This document shows, one piece after another, positions 17,513 through 26,842 of a DNA stretch of 64,000 bases. A program made the position numbers and the translations under genes. This DNA is from CAYTMY01 sp964618075 (GTDB lineage Bacteria; Bacillota; Clostridia; Eubacteriales; Anaerofustaceae). The notes below the pieces were generated by a model, which saw only the letters and a list, made by a program, of their open reading frames with translations, did no database searches and was not told the origin of the DNA. The stretch's first letter is position 1. Each line of letters starts with the position of its first letter. The DNA lies in contig CAZTZO010000007.1 in the NCBI GenBank assembly GCA_964618075.1, positions 1 through 64,000 on the forward strand. The letters are read 5' to 3'.

Positions 17513-18556
17513 ATGAACAAGGAAGACAGAAAGTTCGATATACTGTATTCAATAATAAAAGACTATATCAAAACAGCAGAACCCGTCGGCTCGCGAACGA
17601 TAGAGAAGAAGTACAATATAGGAATATCTTCCGCTACTATCCGCAACGAGATGGCTGATTTAGAGGAGATGGGTTATCTTTTGCAGCCGCATACGTCGGC
17701 AGGCAGAATACCCTCGGATAAGGCTTACAGGCTTTATGTGGATCAGTTCATGAAGACGATGGATATAGACAGCTATATATCCAAGGACGTCAGAGAGCTT
17801 TACAACCATTACTTCGGGGAATTAAACGAAGTACTTAAAAAGACGGCTCAGGTGCTTACGAAGCTGACAAACCTGACTTCTCTTATCACGATGCCGAATA
17901 TGTCCGGATTAAATATTAAGGATATACGAATAATACCGATAGAAAAAGAGAGAATACTGCTTGTCGTAATAACCAAGCAGGGTATAGTCAGAAACACTGA
18001 GCTTCGCTTAAGCTACGAAGCAGCGCAGGAAAGCCTTGACAAGCTTACAAATTTTCTGAACTTGTGCATAAACGACTTGCACGCGGAAATAGCGATTGCA
18101 AACTTCACTCAGGCAATAGACCAGCTGACCCCGCCCGAGCAAAAGATACTATCTGAAATAGTCGAAGCAATAAAAGTGATTTTCTCCGAGCAGAAGGAAT
18201 CAACAGTATATTCCAACGGCATAACGGAGATATTCAGATATCCGGAATTTCGCAACGATATGGATAAGGCGAAGAATTTTTTGGAGGCTCTGCACAGACA
18301 GGATTTACTCGCTCACTTATTTACGATAGCCGAAAACGACAGCGTAAATATTAGGATAGGCAACGAAAACGGCTGCGACGAGCTTGCAGACTGCTCTGTG
18401 GTGAGCGCAACATACAAGCTCAACGGAAGACCCATAGGCACAGTCGGAATAGTCGGGCCGACAAGGATTGATTACGACTACTGTGTTTCGGTGCTCAACG
18501 CAATGACAAAGGAGCTGACGAATCACCTTAACGAATCGATTGGAGGAAAAGACTGA
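17513..18556 (+). CDS. hrcA: Heat-inducible transcription repressor HrcA
   Basis: Represses class I heat-shock genes by binding CIRCE; GroEL is its usual co-factor. The 347 residues contain the N-terminal winged helix (RKFDILYSIIKDYI, EPVGSRTIEKKY, SSATIRNEMADLEEMGYL, HTSAGRIPSDKAYR), a GAF-like middle and the C-terminal dimer region (GPTRIDYDYCVSVLNAMTKEL). The start at 17513 has AGGGG eight bases upstream and lies just after the CIRCE element, so the gene is autoregulated. grpE follows after two bases. Confidence 0.96.
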   Translation: MNKEDRKFDILYSIIKDYIKTAEPVGSRTIEKKYNIGISSATIRNEMADLEEMGYLLQPHTSAGRIPSDKAYRLYVDQFMKTMDIDSYISKDVRELYNHYFGELNEVLKKTAQVLTKLTNLTSLITMPNMSGLNIKDIRIIPIEKERILLVVITKQGIVRNTELRLSYEAAQESLDKLTNFLNLCINDLHAEIAIANFTQAIDQLTPPEQKILSEIVEAIKVIFSEQKESTVYSNGITEIFRYPEFRNDMDKAKNFLEALHRQDLLAHLFTIAENDSVNIRIGNENGCDELADCSVVSATYKLNGRPIGTVGIVGPTRIDYDYCVSVLNAMTKELTNHLNESIGGKD

Positions 18557-18558
18557 AA

Positions 18559-19131
18559 TTGGATAAAAACGAAGAGAAGATTCTCGACGAGGAGCTTGAT
18601 AAAATACTTGCCGATGACGAGTGTGAAGAGGTTCAAAGCGAGGAATTCGAATCTCAGCAAGAACAGACAAATAAGGAAAATGACTCAGACAAGCTTAAAC
18701 AATTGGAAGAAAAGCTCAAGGAAGCCGAGGACAAATACTTAAGGCTTTACGCCGATTTCGAAAACTTTCGTAAACGCTCTTTAAAGGAAAAAACAGACGC
18801 TCTTATATATGCTTCATCTCCCATTATGGAAAAGCTTATAAATGTAGTCGATAATTTCGACAGAGCGCTGACAGACAGCGAGGACGACAGCCCGCTTTGC
18901 GAAGGAATGAAGATGGTGCAAAAGCAGCTGAATGAAATATTGTCCAGCGAGGGCTTGAAGGAAATAAAAACCACGGGCGAACAATTCGACCCGAATATAC
19001 ACAACGCGGTAATGGTTGAAAACAACGCGGACGTGCCCGACGAGCAGATCGTAAACGAGCTGCAAAAAGGTTACGTCTATAAAGATAAAGTAATAAGACC
19101 GTCCATGGTCACGGTCAATAAACACGAATAA
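18559..19131 (+). CDS. grpE: Nucleotide exchange factor GrpE
   Basis: Co-chaperone that releases ADP from DnaK. The 190 residues start with an acidic disordered stretch, then the long coiled-coil helix (KLKQLEEKLKEAEDKYLRLYADFENFRKR), a four-helix bundle and the C-terminal beta domain (NELQKGYVYKDKVIRPSMVTV). All are hallmarks of GrpE. The start is a TTG at 18559, two bases after the hrcA stop, with GGAGG about 12 bases upstream; no ATG fits. Confidence 0.95.
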   Translation: MDKNEEKILDEELDKILADDECEEVQSEEFESQQEQTNKENDSDKLKQLEEKLKEAEDKYLRLYADFENFRKRSLKEKTDALIYASSPIMEKLINVVDNFDRALTDSEDDSPLCEGMKMVQKQLNEILSSEGLKEIKTTGEQFDPNIHNAVMVENNADVPDEQIVNELQKGYVYKDKVIRPSMVTVNKHE

Positions 19132-19148
19132 TCAGGAGGATAAATATC

Positions 19149-21029
19149 ATGGGCAAAGAAAAAATCATAGGCATCGACTTAGGAACGACAAATTCATGCG
19201 TAGCGGTAATGGAGGGCGGAGAGGCTGTAGTTATACCAAACTCAGAGGGCGCCAGAACAACTCCCTCCGTGGTAGCCTTTACAAAGGACAATGAAAGATT
19301 AGTCGGTCAGGTGGCAAAGCACCAGGCTGTAACAAACCCCGATCGAACTATCAGCTCCATAAAACGTGAAATGGGAAGCTCTTACAAGGTAAATATAGAC
19401 AATAAAAGCTATACTCCCCAGGAAATAAGCGCAATGGTTCTGCAAAAATTAAAGAAGGACGCGGAAAGCTATATCGGCGAGAGCGTAACAAAAGCCGTCA
19501 TCACCGTACCTGCATACTTTTCGGATTCACAGCGTCAGGCTACAAAGGACGCAGGCAAAATAGCCGGTCTTGAGGTTCTTCGTATAATAAACGAACCGAC
19601 GGCGGCGGCACTTGCTTACGGACTTGACAAGGGAGAGAACCAAAAGGTAATGGTCTACGACCTTGGCGGCGGCACATTTGATGTATCTATACTTGAGCTC
19701 GGAGACGGCGTATTCGAGGTACTTGCCACAAGCGGCAACAACCGTCTGGGCGGCGACGATTTCGACGAAAGACTTATGAACTATCTTATCGACGAATTCA
19801 AGAAATCGACGGGTGTAGATCTCTCAGGCGACAAAATGGCTGTACAAAGACTCAAGGAGGCTGCGGAGAAGGCAAAGATAGAGCTTTCAAGCGCAACGAC
19901 TACAAACGTCAACCTTCCGTTTATCACAGCCACGGCAGACGGCCCGAAGCATTTGGATATTACTGTAACGAGAGCGAAATTTGAAAGTCTCATCGAAGAC
20001 CTTATCGAAAAGACGACAGAGCCTGTCAAGAAGGCTATAGCAGACTCAAAGCTTTCAGTAAACGATATAAGTAAGGTAATACTTGTCGGCGGCTCCACGA
20101 GAGTTCCCGCAGTACAGGAAGCTGTAAAGAACATAACCCAGAAGGAAGCCTTTAAGGGTATAAACCCCGATGAATGTGTAGCTATAGGCGCCGCAATACA
20201 GGGTGGTGTGCTTGCAGGTGATGTAAAGGACGTTCTTCTTCTGGACGTAACTCCCCTTTCGCTCGGAATCGAAACGCTCGGCGGAGTATTTACAAAGCTT
20301 ATCGACAGAAACACGACTATACCTACAAAGAAGAGCCAGGTATTCTCGACGGCGGCAGACAATCAGACCGCAGTTGACATACATGTCTTGCAGGGCGAAA
20401 GAAAAATGGCATCCGACAACAAAACTCTCGGACGCTTCCAGCTGGCAGGTATAGCAATGGCACCCAGAGGTATTCCTCAGATAGAGGTGACCTTCGACAT
20501 CGACGCAAACGGTATTGTCAGCGTGTCGGCAAAGGATATGGCGACAAACAACGTACAGAACGTCGTGATACAGTCCTCAACCAACATGAACGAAGAGGAC
20601 ATCAACAAGGCTGTTTCCGACGCTGAGAAATTCGCAGATGAGGATACAAAGAAGGAAGAGCTTATAACCGCACGCAACACTGCGGACAGCACAATATATC
20701 AGACTGAGAAATCCTTAAAGGACGCAGGCGACAAAGCCACCGAAAGCGAAAAACAGGCTGTTACCGATGCCATAGCCAAGCTTAAGGAAGCAATGAACAA
20801 CGACGACGCACTTGCTATAAAGGACGCAAGCGAAAAGGTCACGGAGTCCTTCTATCCGATAGCACAGAAGATGTACGCTCAAAACGGCGCACAGCCGAAT
20901 CAGGAGCAGGGCTCAACTCAGCAGGACTTTTCTCAGGGACAGCAGCAAAACAACGAAAATAACGAAAACAACAATAACGATGACAACGTAGTAGACGCGG
21001 ATTACGAGGTTGTCGACGACGACAAATAA
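19149..21029 (+). CDS. dnaK: Molecular chaperone DnaK (Hsp70)
   Basis: The ATP-driven cytoplasmic chaperone that works with DnaJ and GrpE. The 626 residues hold the actin-like ATPase domain (GIDLGTTNSCV at the start; VYDLGGGTFDVSIL; VGGSTRVPAVQ), the interdomain linker VLLLDVTPLSLG, the peptide-binding beta domain and the helical lid. The tail is rich in Q and N and ends in VVDADYEVVDDD, as usual in Firmicutes. AGGAGG precedes the ATG. It is third in the hrcA operon. Confidence 0.98.
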   Translation: MGKEKIIGIDLGTTNSCVAVMEGGEAVVIPNSEGARTTPSVVAFTKDNERLVGQVAKHQAVTNPDRTISSIKREMGSSYKVNIDNKSYTPQEISAMVLQKLKKDAESYIGESVTKAVITVPAYFSDSQRQATKDAGKIAGLEVLRIINEPTAAALAYGLDKGENQKVMVYDLGGGTFDVSILELGDGVFEVLATSGNNRLGGDDFDERLMNYLIDEFKKSTGVDLSGDKMAVQRLKEAAEKAKIELSSATTTNVNLPFITATADGPKHLDITVTRAKFESLIEDLIEKTTEPVKKAIADSKLSVNDISKVILVGGSTRVPAVQEAVKNITQKEAFKGINPDECVAIGAAIQGGVLAGDVKDVLLLDVTPLSLGIETLGGVFTKLIDRNTTIPTKKSQVFSTAADNQTAVDIHVLQGERKMASDNKTLGRFQLAGIAMAPRGIPQIEVTFDIDANGIVSVSAKDMATNNVQNVVIQSSTNMNEEDINKAVSDAEKFADEDTKKEELITARNTADSTIYQTEKSLKDAGDKATESEKQAVTDAIAKLKEAMNNDDALAIKDASEKVTESFYPIAQKMYAQNGAQPNQEQGSTQQDFSQGQQQNNENNENNNNDDNVVDADYEVVDDDK

Positions 21030-21056
21030 TTAAGGCTGTTAGGAGGATTCTGCCAA

Positions 21057-22202
21057 GTGTCCAAACGCGATTATTACGAGGTTCTCGGCGTAGATAAAAA
21101 TGCGTCTGCAGATGAGATAAAAAAAGCATACAGAAAGCTTGCCATGAAATATCACCCGGACAAAAACCCGGGTGATAAGGCGGCAGAAGAAAAATTCAAA
21201 GAACTCAACGAAGCATACGAGATTCTCAACAACGAGGATAACCGCGCGCGTTATGACCAGTACGGTCACGCAGGATTTGAACAAAACGGCGGTAATCCTT
21301 ATTCGGGTTTCTCGGGCTTTTCGGGCTTTTCAGGAGGAGATTACTCGGATATATTCGGAGATATATTTAATATGTTCGGCGGCGGAGGAGGCTTTTCTTC
21401 GAACGGCTCATCTCAGAGAAGCGGCCCGAAAAAGGGAAGCGATCTCAGAGTCAATATAAACATTAGCTTCGAGGAGGCTGCTTTCGGCTGTGAAAAGAAA
21501 ATTAAAATGAGCCGCAAGGAAACCTGCTCGGAATGCTCCGGCTCAGGAGCTAAAAAAGGCACCAGCCCAAAGACGTGCCCTACCTGCGGCGGCAGCGGAC
21601 AAATTCGTGTAAATCAGAAAAGCATACTCGGAATGATGCAGACTGTGCGTACCTGTGACACATGCGGCGGAAGCGGGACAGTAATAGACTCGCCGTGCCC
21701 AAAATGCTCAGGTACAGGAAGCGAAAAGGTAGTAAGACAGATTACCGTAAAGATACCGGCAGGCGTTGATACGGGAAGTGTGCTTCCCTTAAGAGGCGAA
21801 GGCAACGCCGGAACAAAGGGAGGAAGAAGCGGCGACGTATATATTGTCATTAACGTAAAGCCGCACGAATACTTTGTCAGAGAGGGTACCGACGTAAGAC
21901 TCGATATACCCATTTCCTTCGTTGACGCAGCTCTCGGCTGTGAGCTTAAAATACCGACATTAGACGGAACGGTCAAGCTCAAAATACCAGAGGGCACGCA
22001 AAATTCTACGGTATTTAAGCTCAAAAACAAGGGCATAACAAATATAAACGGCTACGGCAAGGGCAGCCAGTATGTGACAGTAAACGTCGAAATACCGACA
22101 AAACTAAACTCAAAACAAAAAGCCGCGCTTAAGGGCTTTGCCGAAACTAATAACGATGAGACCTTCCAAAGAACGACATCGTTTTGGAGAAATATAAAAT
22201 AA
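21057..22202 (+). CDS. dnaJ: Chaperone DnaJ (Hsp40)
   Basis: Stimulates the DnaK ATPase and delivers substrates. The 381 residues contain the J domain with YHPDKNP, a G/F-rich region (GFSGFSGFSGG...), four zinc-binding repeats (CSECSGSG, CPTCGGSG, CDTCGGSG, CPKCSGTG) and the two C-terminal beta domains. The start is GTG at 21057, with AGGAGG 10 bases upstream, 27 bases after dnaK. A terminator follows. Confidence 0.97.
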   Translation: MSKRDYYEVLGVDKNASADEIKKAYRKLAMKYHPDKNPGDKAAEEKFKELNEAYEILNNEDNRARYDQYGHAGFEQNGGNPYSGFSGFSGFSGGDYSDIFGDIFNMFGGGGGFSSNGSSQRSGPKKGSDLRVNINISFEEAAFGCEKKIKMSRKETCSECSGSGAKKGTSPKTCPTCGGSGQIRVNQKSILGMMQTVRTCDTCGGSGTVIDSPCPKCSGTGSEKVVRQITVKIPAGVDTGSVLPLRGEGNAGTKGGRSGDVYIVINVKPHEYFVREGTDVRLDIPISFVDAALGCELKIPTLDGTVKLKIPEGTQNSTVFKLKNKGITNINGYGKGSQYVTVNVEIPTKLNSKQKAALKGFAETNNDETFQRTTSFWRNIK

Positions 22203-22213
22203 TCTATTACATT

Positions 22214-22258
22214 AAAGACTGCTACATGCTTAAAAGAAGTATAAGCGGTCTTTTGTTT
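22214..22258 (+). terminator. Terminator of the heat-shock operon
   Basis: AAAGACTGCT (22214-22223) pairs with AGCGGTCTTT (22244-22253), with one wobble, and is followed by TTTTGTTTTT. Confidence 0.8.
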
Positions 22259-22313
22259 TTATGTAAAAAGCTGTTATAATTCATTAAACGTTTATATAAG
22301 GGAAGTGCAGTAA

Positions 22314-22877
22314 ATGGAAAATACCGACAAGCTTAAGGAAGAGGAAATATCAACAGAGGAAATATTTAAGGGCAGACTTGTGCATCTTTTCAGAGCCACG
22401 GTAAAGCTTCCGAACGGCAACACTTCAACGCGCGAATACATGGAGCATCCAGGCGCAGTAGCCGTGATACCCATAGACGACAAAGGTAATATCACGTTTG
22501 TCAGACAATACCGCTATCCACTAAAGAGAGTTTCTCTTGAGGTTCCGGCAGGCAAGCTTGAAAAAGGCGAAGAGGTCGAAGCATGCGCTAAACGTGAGCT
22601 TTCTGAGGAAACGGGGATAGAAGCAAAGGAAATGAAGTATCTCGGCTGTTTTTTACCGAGCGTTGCGGTTTCTGACGAGCTTATCCACATATATACGGCA
22701 ACCGGGCTTTCCTACGGCAAAGCGCATACCGACGAGGATGAATTTATAGATCTTGTGAAAATACCTATGCAAAAAGCTCTTGAAATGGTTGAAAACGGCG
22801 ATATTCTCGATGGCAAGACGCAAATTGCACTGCTTAGAGCTAATAGATGCATATCAAAACAAGGATTATCGTTTTAA
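22314..22877 (+). CDS. nudF: Nudix hydrolase, ADP-ribose pyrophosphatase type
   Basis: Likely hydrolyses ADP-ribose or related nucleoside diphosphate sugars to AMP and a sugar phosphate. The 187 residues include the Nudix box GKLEKGEEVEACAKRELSEE (G-x5-E-x7-REUxEExGU) with all metal ligands, and the preceding QYRYPL...LEVPAG pattern that marks the ADP-ribose pyrophosphatase subgroup. It has its own ribosome site (GGAAGTG) and follows the dnaJ terminator, so it is a separate unit. The precise substrate is not proven. Confidence 0.88.
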   Translation: MENTDKLKEEEISTEEIFKGRLVHLFRATVKLPNGNTSTREYMEHPGAVAVIPIDDKGNITFVRQYRYPLKRVSLEVPAGKLEKGEEVEACAKRELSEETGIEAKEMKYLGCFLPSVAVSDELIHIYTATGLSYGKAHTDEDEFIDLVKIPMQKALEMVENGDILDGKTQIALLRANRCISKQGLSF

Positions 22878-22880
22878 ATA

Positions 22881-22907
22881 AAAGATTCACTTCATTATCG
22901 AATCCTT
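22881..22907. terminator. Short bidirectional terminator
   Basis: AAAGATTC (22881-22888) pairs with GAATCCTT (22900-22907), with one wobble. The minus-strand side runs into TTTTATTT. It ends the convergent Nudix and DUF5131 genes. Confidence 0.6.
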
Positions 22908-22937
22908 AGTAACATAGTTTATATTTGCCTTACGCGC

Positions 22938-23620
22938 CTAAGTGTGCTGTAGGGCTCTTTTTATCCTGTACATTTTTCCGTCCTTACGAAAGAATGCTCC
23001 CGTCTGCTTGAAATGAAAGGATACTCCCGAAGCAATGCACTGATTTCTTAATGAAAGTATCCAGTCGTAATCGCAAACTCGTGCTTTTTCTCCGCTCTCC
23101 CCTCCCGCCACGACCTGAGATATATTCTGACTCAAGTATTCGGAAATATCGACCTTTTCCAAAAGGGGCTCGCATACTATGCATTTACGCTTTATAGGAA
23201 GTGAAAGATAAATAGGCAGACGGTAATTCGCCATAGCTTGGTTTTCCACGGTGCAGCATATCGTCACGTTATCGTATCCGTCCCCCAGTCCTGCGGAAGG
23301 CTTACGTTAAAGCGGTCTATTCTCTTGGTTATCATAAGAAAATCAAGATCGCTCCTCTGTTTTATCATCTGCCACGCTTTTTTTCGCATTTCGTCTGCGT
23401 CCTTATGAAAAAAATCCGACGAAAAGCACGTATATACCACATCGGGAGCTTTTATTTTATAGTTACCGAAGCGATCCCTTCTTATGGGCATATCGAACGA
23501 AAGCGTTTTTGTAAGAATCGAAGCGTCACGCTCATACCTTGCGTCCATGCGGTAAACATAGCAGTTTTCACAGCCCGGGCTTATCTTTGTGCAGCCGTGC
23601 CATGGATTCCAGTTGCTCAT
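22938..23620 (-). pseudogene. DUF5131 (phage Gp37/Gp68-like, radical-SAM-related) protein, frameshifted
   Basis: The first 118 codons (from ATG 23620) start WNPWHGCTKISPGCENCY with the family's CxxxxxxCxxC cysteines and continue to LPQDWG, then fall out of frame. The second half (NVTICCTVENQ, LSLPIKRKCIVCEPLLE, VVAGGESG) continues in another frame to 22938. Adding one G to the five-G run at 23282-23286 (minus strand) gives DWGDGYDNVTICC, the usual family sequence, so the lesion is a one-base loss in a homopolymer. Intact members are about 220-250 residues, are common in prophages and chromosomes of Firmicutes, and look related to spore photoproduct lyase; their reaction is not established. 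The ATG directly follows the M42 peptidase stop (TAAATG). Confidence 0.85.
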
Positions 23621-24691
23621 TTAGAAATCCTCGATTATTTCTTTGGAAAGCTCGCTTATGATAGCCTTTGCAAGGCTTACTGCGTTAAGGTAATCCTCAT
23701 AGTTCGCTATGCATGAAGGGCTGTGCGTATATCTTACGGGTATGCCTATGACTATCGTGGGAATACCGTTTTTTTCCGTGTGTATGCTTAAAGCGTCTGT
23801 CATACTCCCTGTGCGTACGGCGGTCTGTACGGGTATATCGTATTTATCAGCAACACTTAGAGCAAAGCGCATAAAGGCGGGATTTGTTATCATTCCTCCG
23901 TCTATATACCTGAGCATAGGGCCAAATCCCATTTTTGTCTGTTGTGCGTAATCCTGCGCTATGGTATCGTCGGCGGGACAGCCCTCAAAGCATATTGCTA
24001 TATCGGGAAGTATCCTTCTTACAGACGCCTTCGCTCCTCTGGCTCCCACCTCCTCCTGAGAAGACAATACTCCCTTTACATTTACTTTGAGATTTTCGCC
24101 TTCAAGCCTGTTTATCGTTTCTATAAGCGCCGCGCATCCCAAGCGGCAATCAAACGCTTTGCCTATGAGCGTACCTGTCTGTTCGTTTATCTTGCATATA
24201 GTCGAAAAACCGGCCGGCTCGCCCATTTGGACATGATATGTTTCTTTAGTCTGAGAAGCACTTATTGAGCCGATATCTATACATAGCTCTGTGTCTTTTA
24301 TAAAGGAAGCGTTTTTATCATAGTGAGGTGATACTGTGGAAATGACCGCACTTAAGTATTCACCCTGAGTATTTCTTACAACAAGCTCGCTTGAAGCAAG
24401 GCATTCCTTGGAAATAGGCCCGAGAGTAACAAATCCGAGAGTTCCGTCCGGTTTGACAGAATGTATCATAAAGCCCACCTCGTCACTGTGAGCATCAAGC
24501 ATGACTGTAGGGTATGTTTCGTTTTGTTCATAAGGAAAGATATAAAAGTTTTTCATTTTGTCGGTGAAGGTATCGTAAAATGTTACATACTGTCTCGCCG
24601 CTTTTATAACCTCATCTTCAAAACCGCTTGGCCCGAATGCGTCACAAAGGTGCGCTATCATTTCATAGTTTTGCTTATCTGTATTTTTCAT
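23621..24691 (-). CDS. M42 family metallopeptidase (glutamyl/leucyl aminopeptidase type)
   Basis: A cytoplasmic dizinc aminopeptidase that trims short peptides, often forming tetrahedral dodecamers. The 356 residues show the M42 blocks: FGPSGFED near the N-terminus, LDAHSDEVGF (zinc His and Asp), FDCRLGC for the usual DNRxGC, SSQEEVGARGA (catalytic Glu pair), ICFEGCPADD, and the late histidine in PVRYTHSPSCIANYED. The start at 24691 has AGAGG nine bases upstream; a longer reading to 24856 would run into the divergent promoter region. It is divergent from the XpaC gene and translationally coupled to the broken DUF5131 gene. Confidence 0.92.
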   Translation of the reverse strand: MKNTDKQNYEMIAHLCDAFGPSGFEDEVIKAARQYVTFYDTFTDKMKNFYIFPYEQNETYPTVMLDAHSDEVGFMIHSVKPDGTLGFVTLGPISKECLASSELVVRNTQGEYLSAVISTVSPHYDKNASFIKDTELCIDIGSISASQTKETYHVQMGEPAGFSTICKINEQTGTLIGKAFDCRLGCAALIETINRLEGENLKVNVKGVLSSQEEVGARGAKASVRRILPDIAICFEGCPADDTIAQDYAQQTKMGFGPMLRYIDGGMITNPAFMRFALSVADKYDIPVQTAVRTGSMTDALSIHTEKNGIPTIVIGIPVRYTHSPSCIANYEDYLNAVSLAKAIISELSKEIIEDF

Positions 24692-24754
24692 AACAACATG
24701 CCTCTTTATTTTATTGATTAATCGGATTATAACATAAAGTGTAATCATTTTCCC

Positions 24755-24783
24755 TTGACACGAGTACGATTTACATATAAAAT
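24755..24783 (+). promoter_or_regulatory. Promoter of the xpaC-telA cassette
   Basis: TTGACA at 24755-24760, a 17-base spacer and TAAAAT at 24778-24783, followed by a leader of about 65 bases. Confidence 0.7.
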
Positions 24784-24855
24784 TCAAGTATATACGGAAA
24801 TTTTCGACAAGCGACTTTTCAGATGAGCGAAAATTATCTTTAAGTGAGGTTTGCA

Positions 24856-25575
24856 TTGGAAAAAAAATCAGTTAAATCCAACCTGCCCATTTTGTTTTTA
24901 GGCGCAACATGGGTATTATACGCTATTATATTCCCGCTATACAGACTAAGCGATTTTCTTATCGTTCTTGTAGCCTCGCTCGCGGTGTTTTTCGTTACCG
25001 GCAAGCTTATCCCCAACACGTATGTGATGGTCGAAAAGGCTCCGATAAAAGCCTCGACAGGCAATGAAAAGCTCGATACTCTCATCAATGAAGCAAACGG
25101 CTACATAAGCAATATTCGTAAAGCAAATGACCGTATAGCAGACGAGGGCGTATCGCAAAAAATTACTCAGATAGAAAATATCACCACAAAGATATTCGAG
25201 TACGTGGCGAAGAACCCCGACACTCTGCCGAACGTAAGAAGATTTATTTCCTACTACCTTCCCACCACATTAAAGCTGCTCGACGCATACGCTGAGCTTG
25301 CCTCTCAGGGCGTACAGACGGCAAATATAACGACTATAATGAAAAAGATAGACGATTCACTTTCAACGGTAAAGGAAGCGTTCGAAAAACAGTATGACAG
25401 CTTATACGACTACAAGGCAATGGATATCTCAAGCGAAATATCCGTGTTTGAGGATATACTCTCAAGCGAAGGTCTTATAAAGAATAAGTCTGACGGAAGC
25501 GGTATTACGCTTACTCTTGAGGGAATCAATAATGACGCCGAAGCTATAAAGGTACCCGAAGAAACGATAAAATAA
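24856..25575 (+). CDS. XpaC-like 5-bromo-4-chloroindolyl phosphate hydrolysis family protein
   Basis: XpaC proteins are small membrane-anchored proteins commonly encoded next to telA; their biochemical role is unsettled. Two hydrophobic helices near the N-terminus (LPILFLGATWVLYAIIF and DFLIVLVASLAVFFV) are followed by a helical soluble domain with LDTLINEANGYISNIRKAND and RRFISYYLPTTLKLLDAYAEL, the latter a strong family mark. The start is a TTG at 24856, five bases after GTGAGGT. The product is 239 residues. It is the first gene of a four-gene cassette with TelA, LemA-like and TPM proteins. Confidence 0.87.
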   Translation: MEKKSVKSNLPILFLGATWVLYAIIFPLYRLSDFLIVLVASLAVFFVTGKLIPNTYVMVEKAPIKASTGNEKLDTLINEANGYISNIRKANDRIADEGVSQKITQIENITTKIFEYVAKNPDTLPNVRRFISYYLPTTLKLLDAYAELASQGVQTANITTIMKKIDDSLSTVKEAFEKQYDSLYDYKAMDISSEISVFEDILSSEGLIKNKSDGSGITLTLEGINNDAEAIKVPEETIK

Positions 25576-25622
25576 AACGAATACTCACAAATAATATAAA
25601 TTCGAAAGGAAATTTAACTTTA

Positions 25623-26816
25623 ATGGAAGAGAAATCATTGGAATTGCAGGTAGCGCAGGACGTACCCGAGAAGGACGGAGTACCCGTACTCACTCTTGAC
25701 GACGTACCCGCAGCAAAAATCGAAACGGTCATACAGCAGGCAAACGAGCTTAGCGTACAGGATACTCCTGTTGCATCGCAAGTACAACAAGAGAGCGTAT
25801 TGACGGAAAAAGAGAAAAAGGTTGTTGACGAGTTTTCAAAGAAAATTGATATAACCAACGCAACTCTTGTTCTGCAGTACGGCACAGGCGCTCAGAAGCA
25901 CATTGCCAACTTCTCTGAGGGTGCGCTTGCAAACGTGAGAAATAAGGATATGGGAAGCGTAGGCGATATGCTCACAAATCTCGTCGTAGAATTAAAGGGC
26001 TTTAACGGCGCTGAGAAAAAGGGACTTGCCGGACTCTTCCAGAAGCCTGCCAAGGCTATAGCCAAAATGAAGGCTCAATACACAAAGGTAGAGGGCAATA
26101 TTGACGACATAGTTGAAAAGCTTGAACATCATCAGGTCACATTGCTTAAGGACATAGCTCTGTTCGGAAAAATGTACGAGATGAACACAGACTATTTCAA
26201 AGAACTTACTATGTATATCGAAGCGGGCAAGCTCAGAATAAAGCAAGCCGAGCAGGAGCTTGAGGAAATGAAGAAAAAGGCTTCTGATAGCGGAAAAACA
26301 GAAGACGCACAAGCCGTCAACGATTATTCCAACCTTATCACACGCTTCGAAAAGAGACTTTACGACCTTGAGCTTACAAGAACTATCTCACTGCAAATGG
26401 GCCCGCAGATAAGACTTTTGCAGAACAACGACTCTCTTATGGCGGAAAAGATAAACTCTTCCATAGTCAATACAATTCCTTTGTGGAAAAGCCAGATGGT
26501 GCTTGCGCTCGGTCTTGAGAACTCTCGTCAGGCGATAGAGGCTCAAAAGGCTGTCACGGAGATGACGAATCAGCTGCTTAAGGAAAATTCCGAAATGCTC
26601 AAAATGGGCACGATCGAAGCGGCGAAAGAGGGCGAGAGAGGCATCGTTGAAATAGAAACTCTTCAGAAAACGAATGAGGATCTTATCTCTACAATAGAAA
26701 GCGTGCTGCAAATACAAAAAGACGGCAAAGCAAAACGCGCGGCGGCAGAAACGCAGCTCGGACAGATTGAAAACGAACTCAAACAGAAGCTTTTACAGGT
26801 AGCTCAAAACAGCTGA
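25623..26816 (+). CDS. telA: TelA family toxic-anion/tellurite resistance protein
   Basis: A 397-residue helical soluble protein. The C-terminal half carries the diagnostic TelA stretch (TIPLWKSQMVLALGLENSRQ and AVTEMTNQLLKENSEMLKMG), and the middle contains long charged helices (KQAEQELEEMKKKA). TelA/KlaA proteins were named from tellurite resistance and are also linked to nisin and other envelope stress in Gram-positive bacteria; the mechanism is not known. It has a good ribosome site (AAAGGAAATTT) and follows XpaC by 47 bases, so the two are co-transcribed. Confidence 0.93.
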   Translation: MEEKSLELQVAQDVPEKDGVPVLTLDDVPAAKIETVIQQANELSVQDTPVASQVQQESVLTEKEKKVVDEFSKKIDITNATLVLQYGTGAQKHIANFSEGALANVRNKDMGSVGDMLTNLVVELKGFNGAEKKGLAGLFQKPAKAIAKMKAQYTKVEGNIDDIVEKLEHHQVTLLKDIALFGKMYEMNTDYFKELTMYIEAGKLRIKQAEQELEEMKKKASDSGKTEDAQAVNDYSNLITRFEKRLYDLELTRTISLQMGPQIRLLQNNDSLMAEKINSSIVNTIPLWKSQMVLALGLENSRQAIEAQKAVTEMTNQLLKENSEMLKMGTIEAAKEGERGIVEIETLQKTNEDLISTIESVLQIQKDGKAKRAAAETQLGQIENELKQKLLQVAQNS

Positions 26817-26842
26817 ATAATTTATCTAAAGCGGACAATGAT

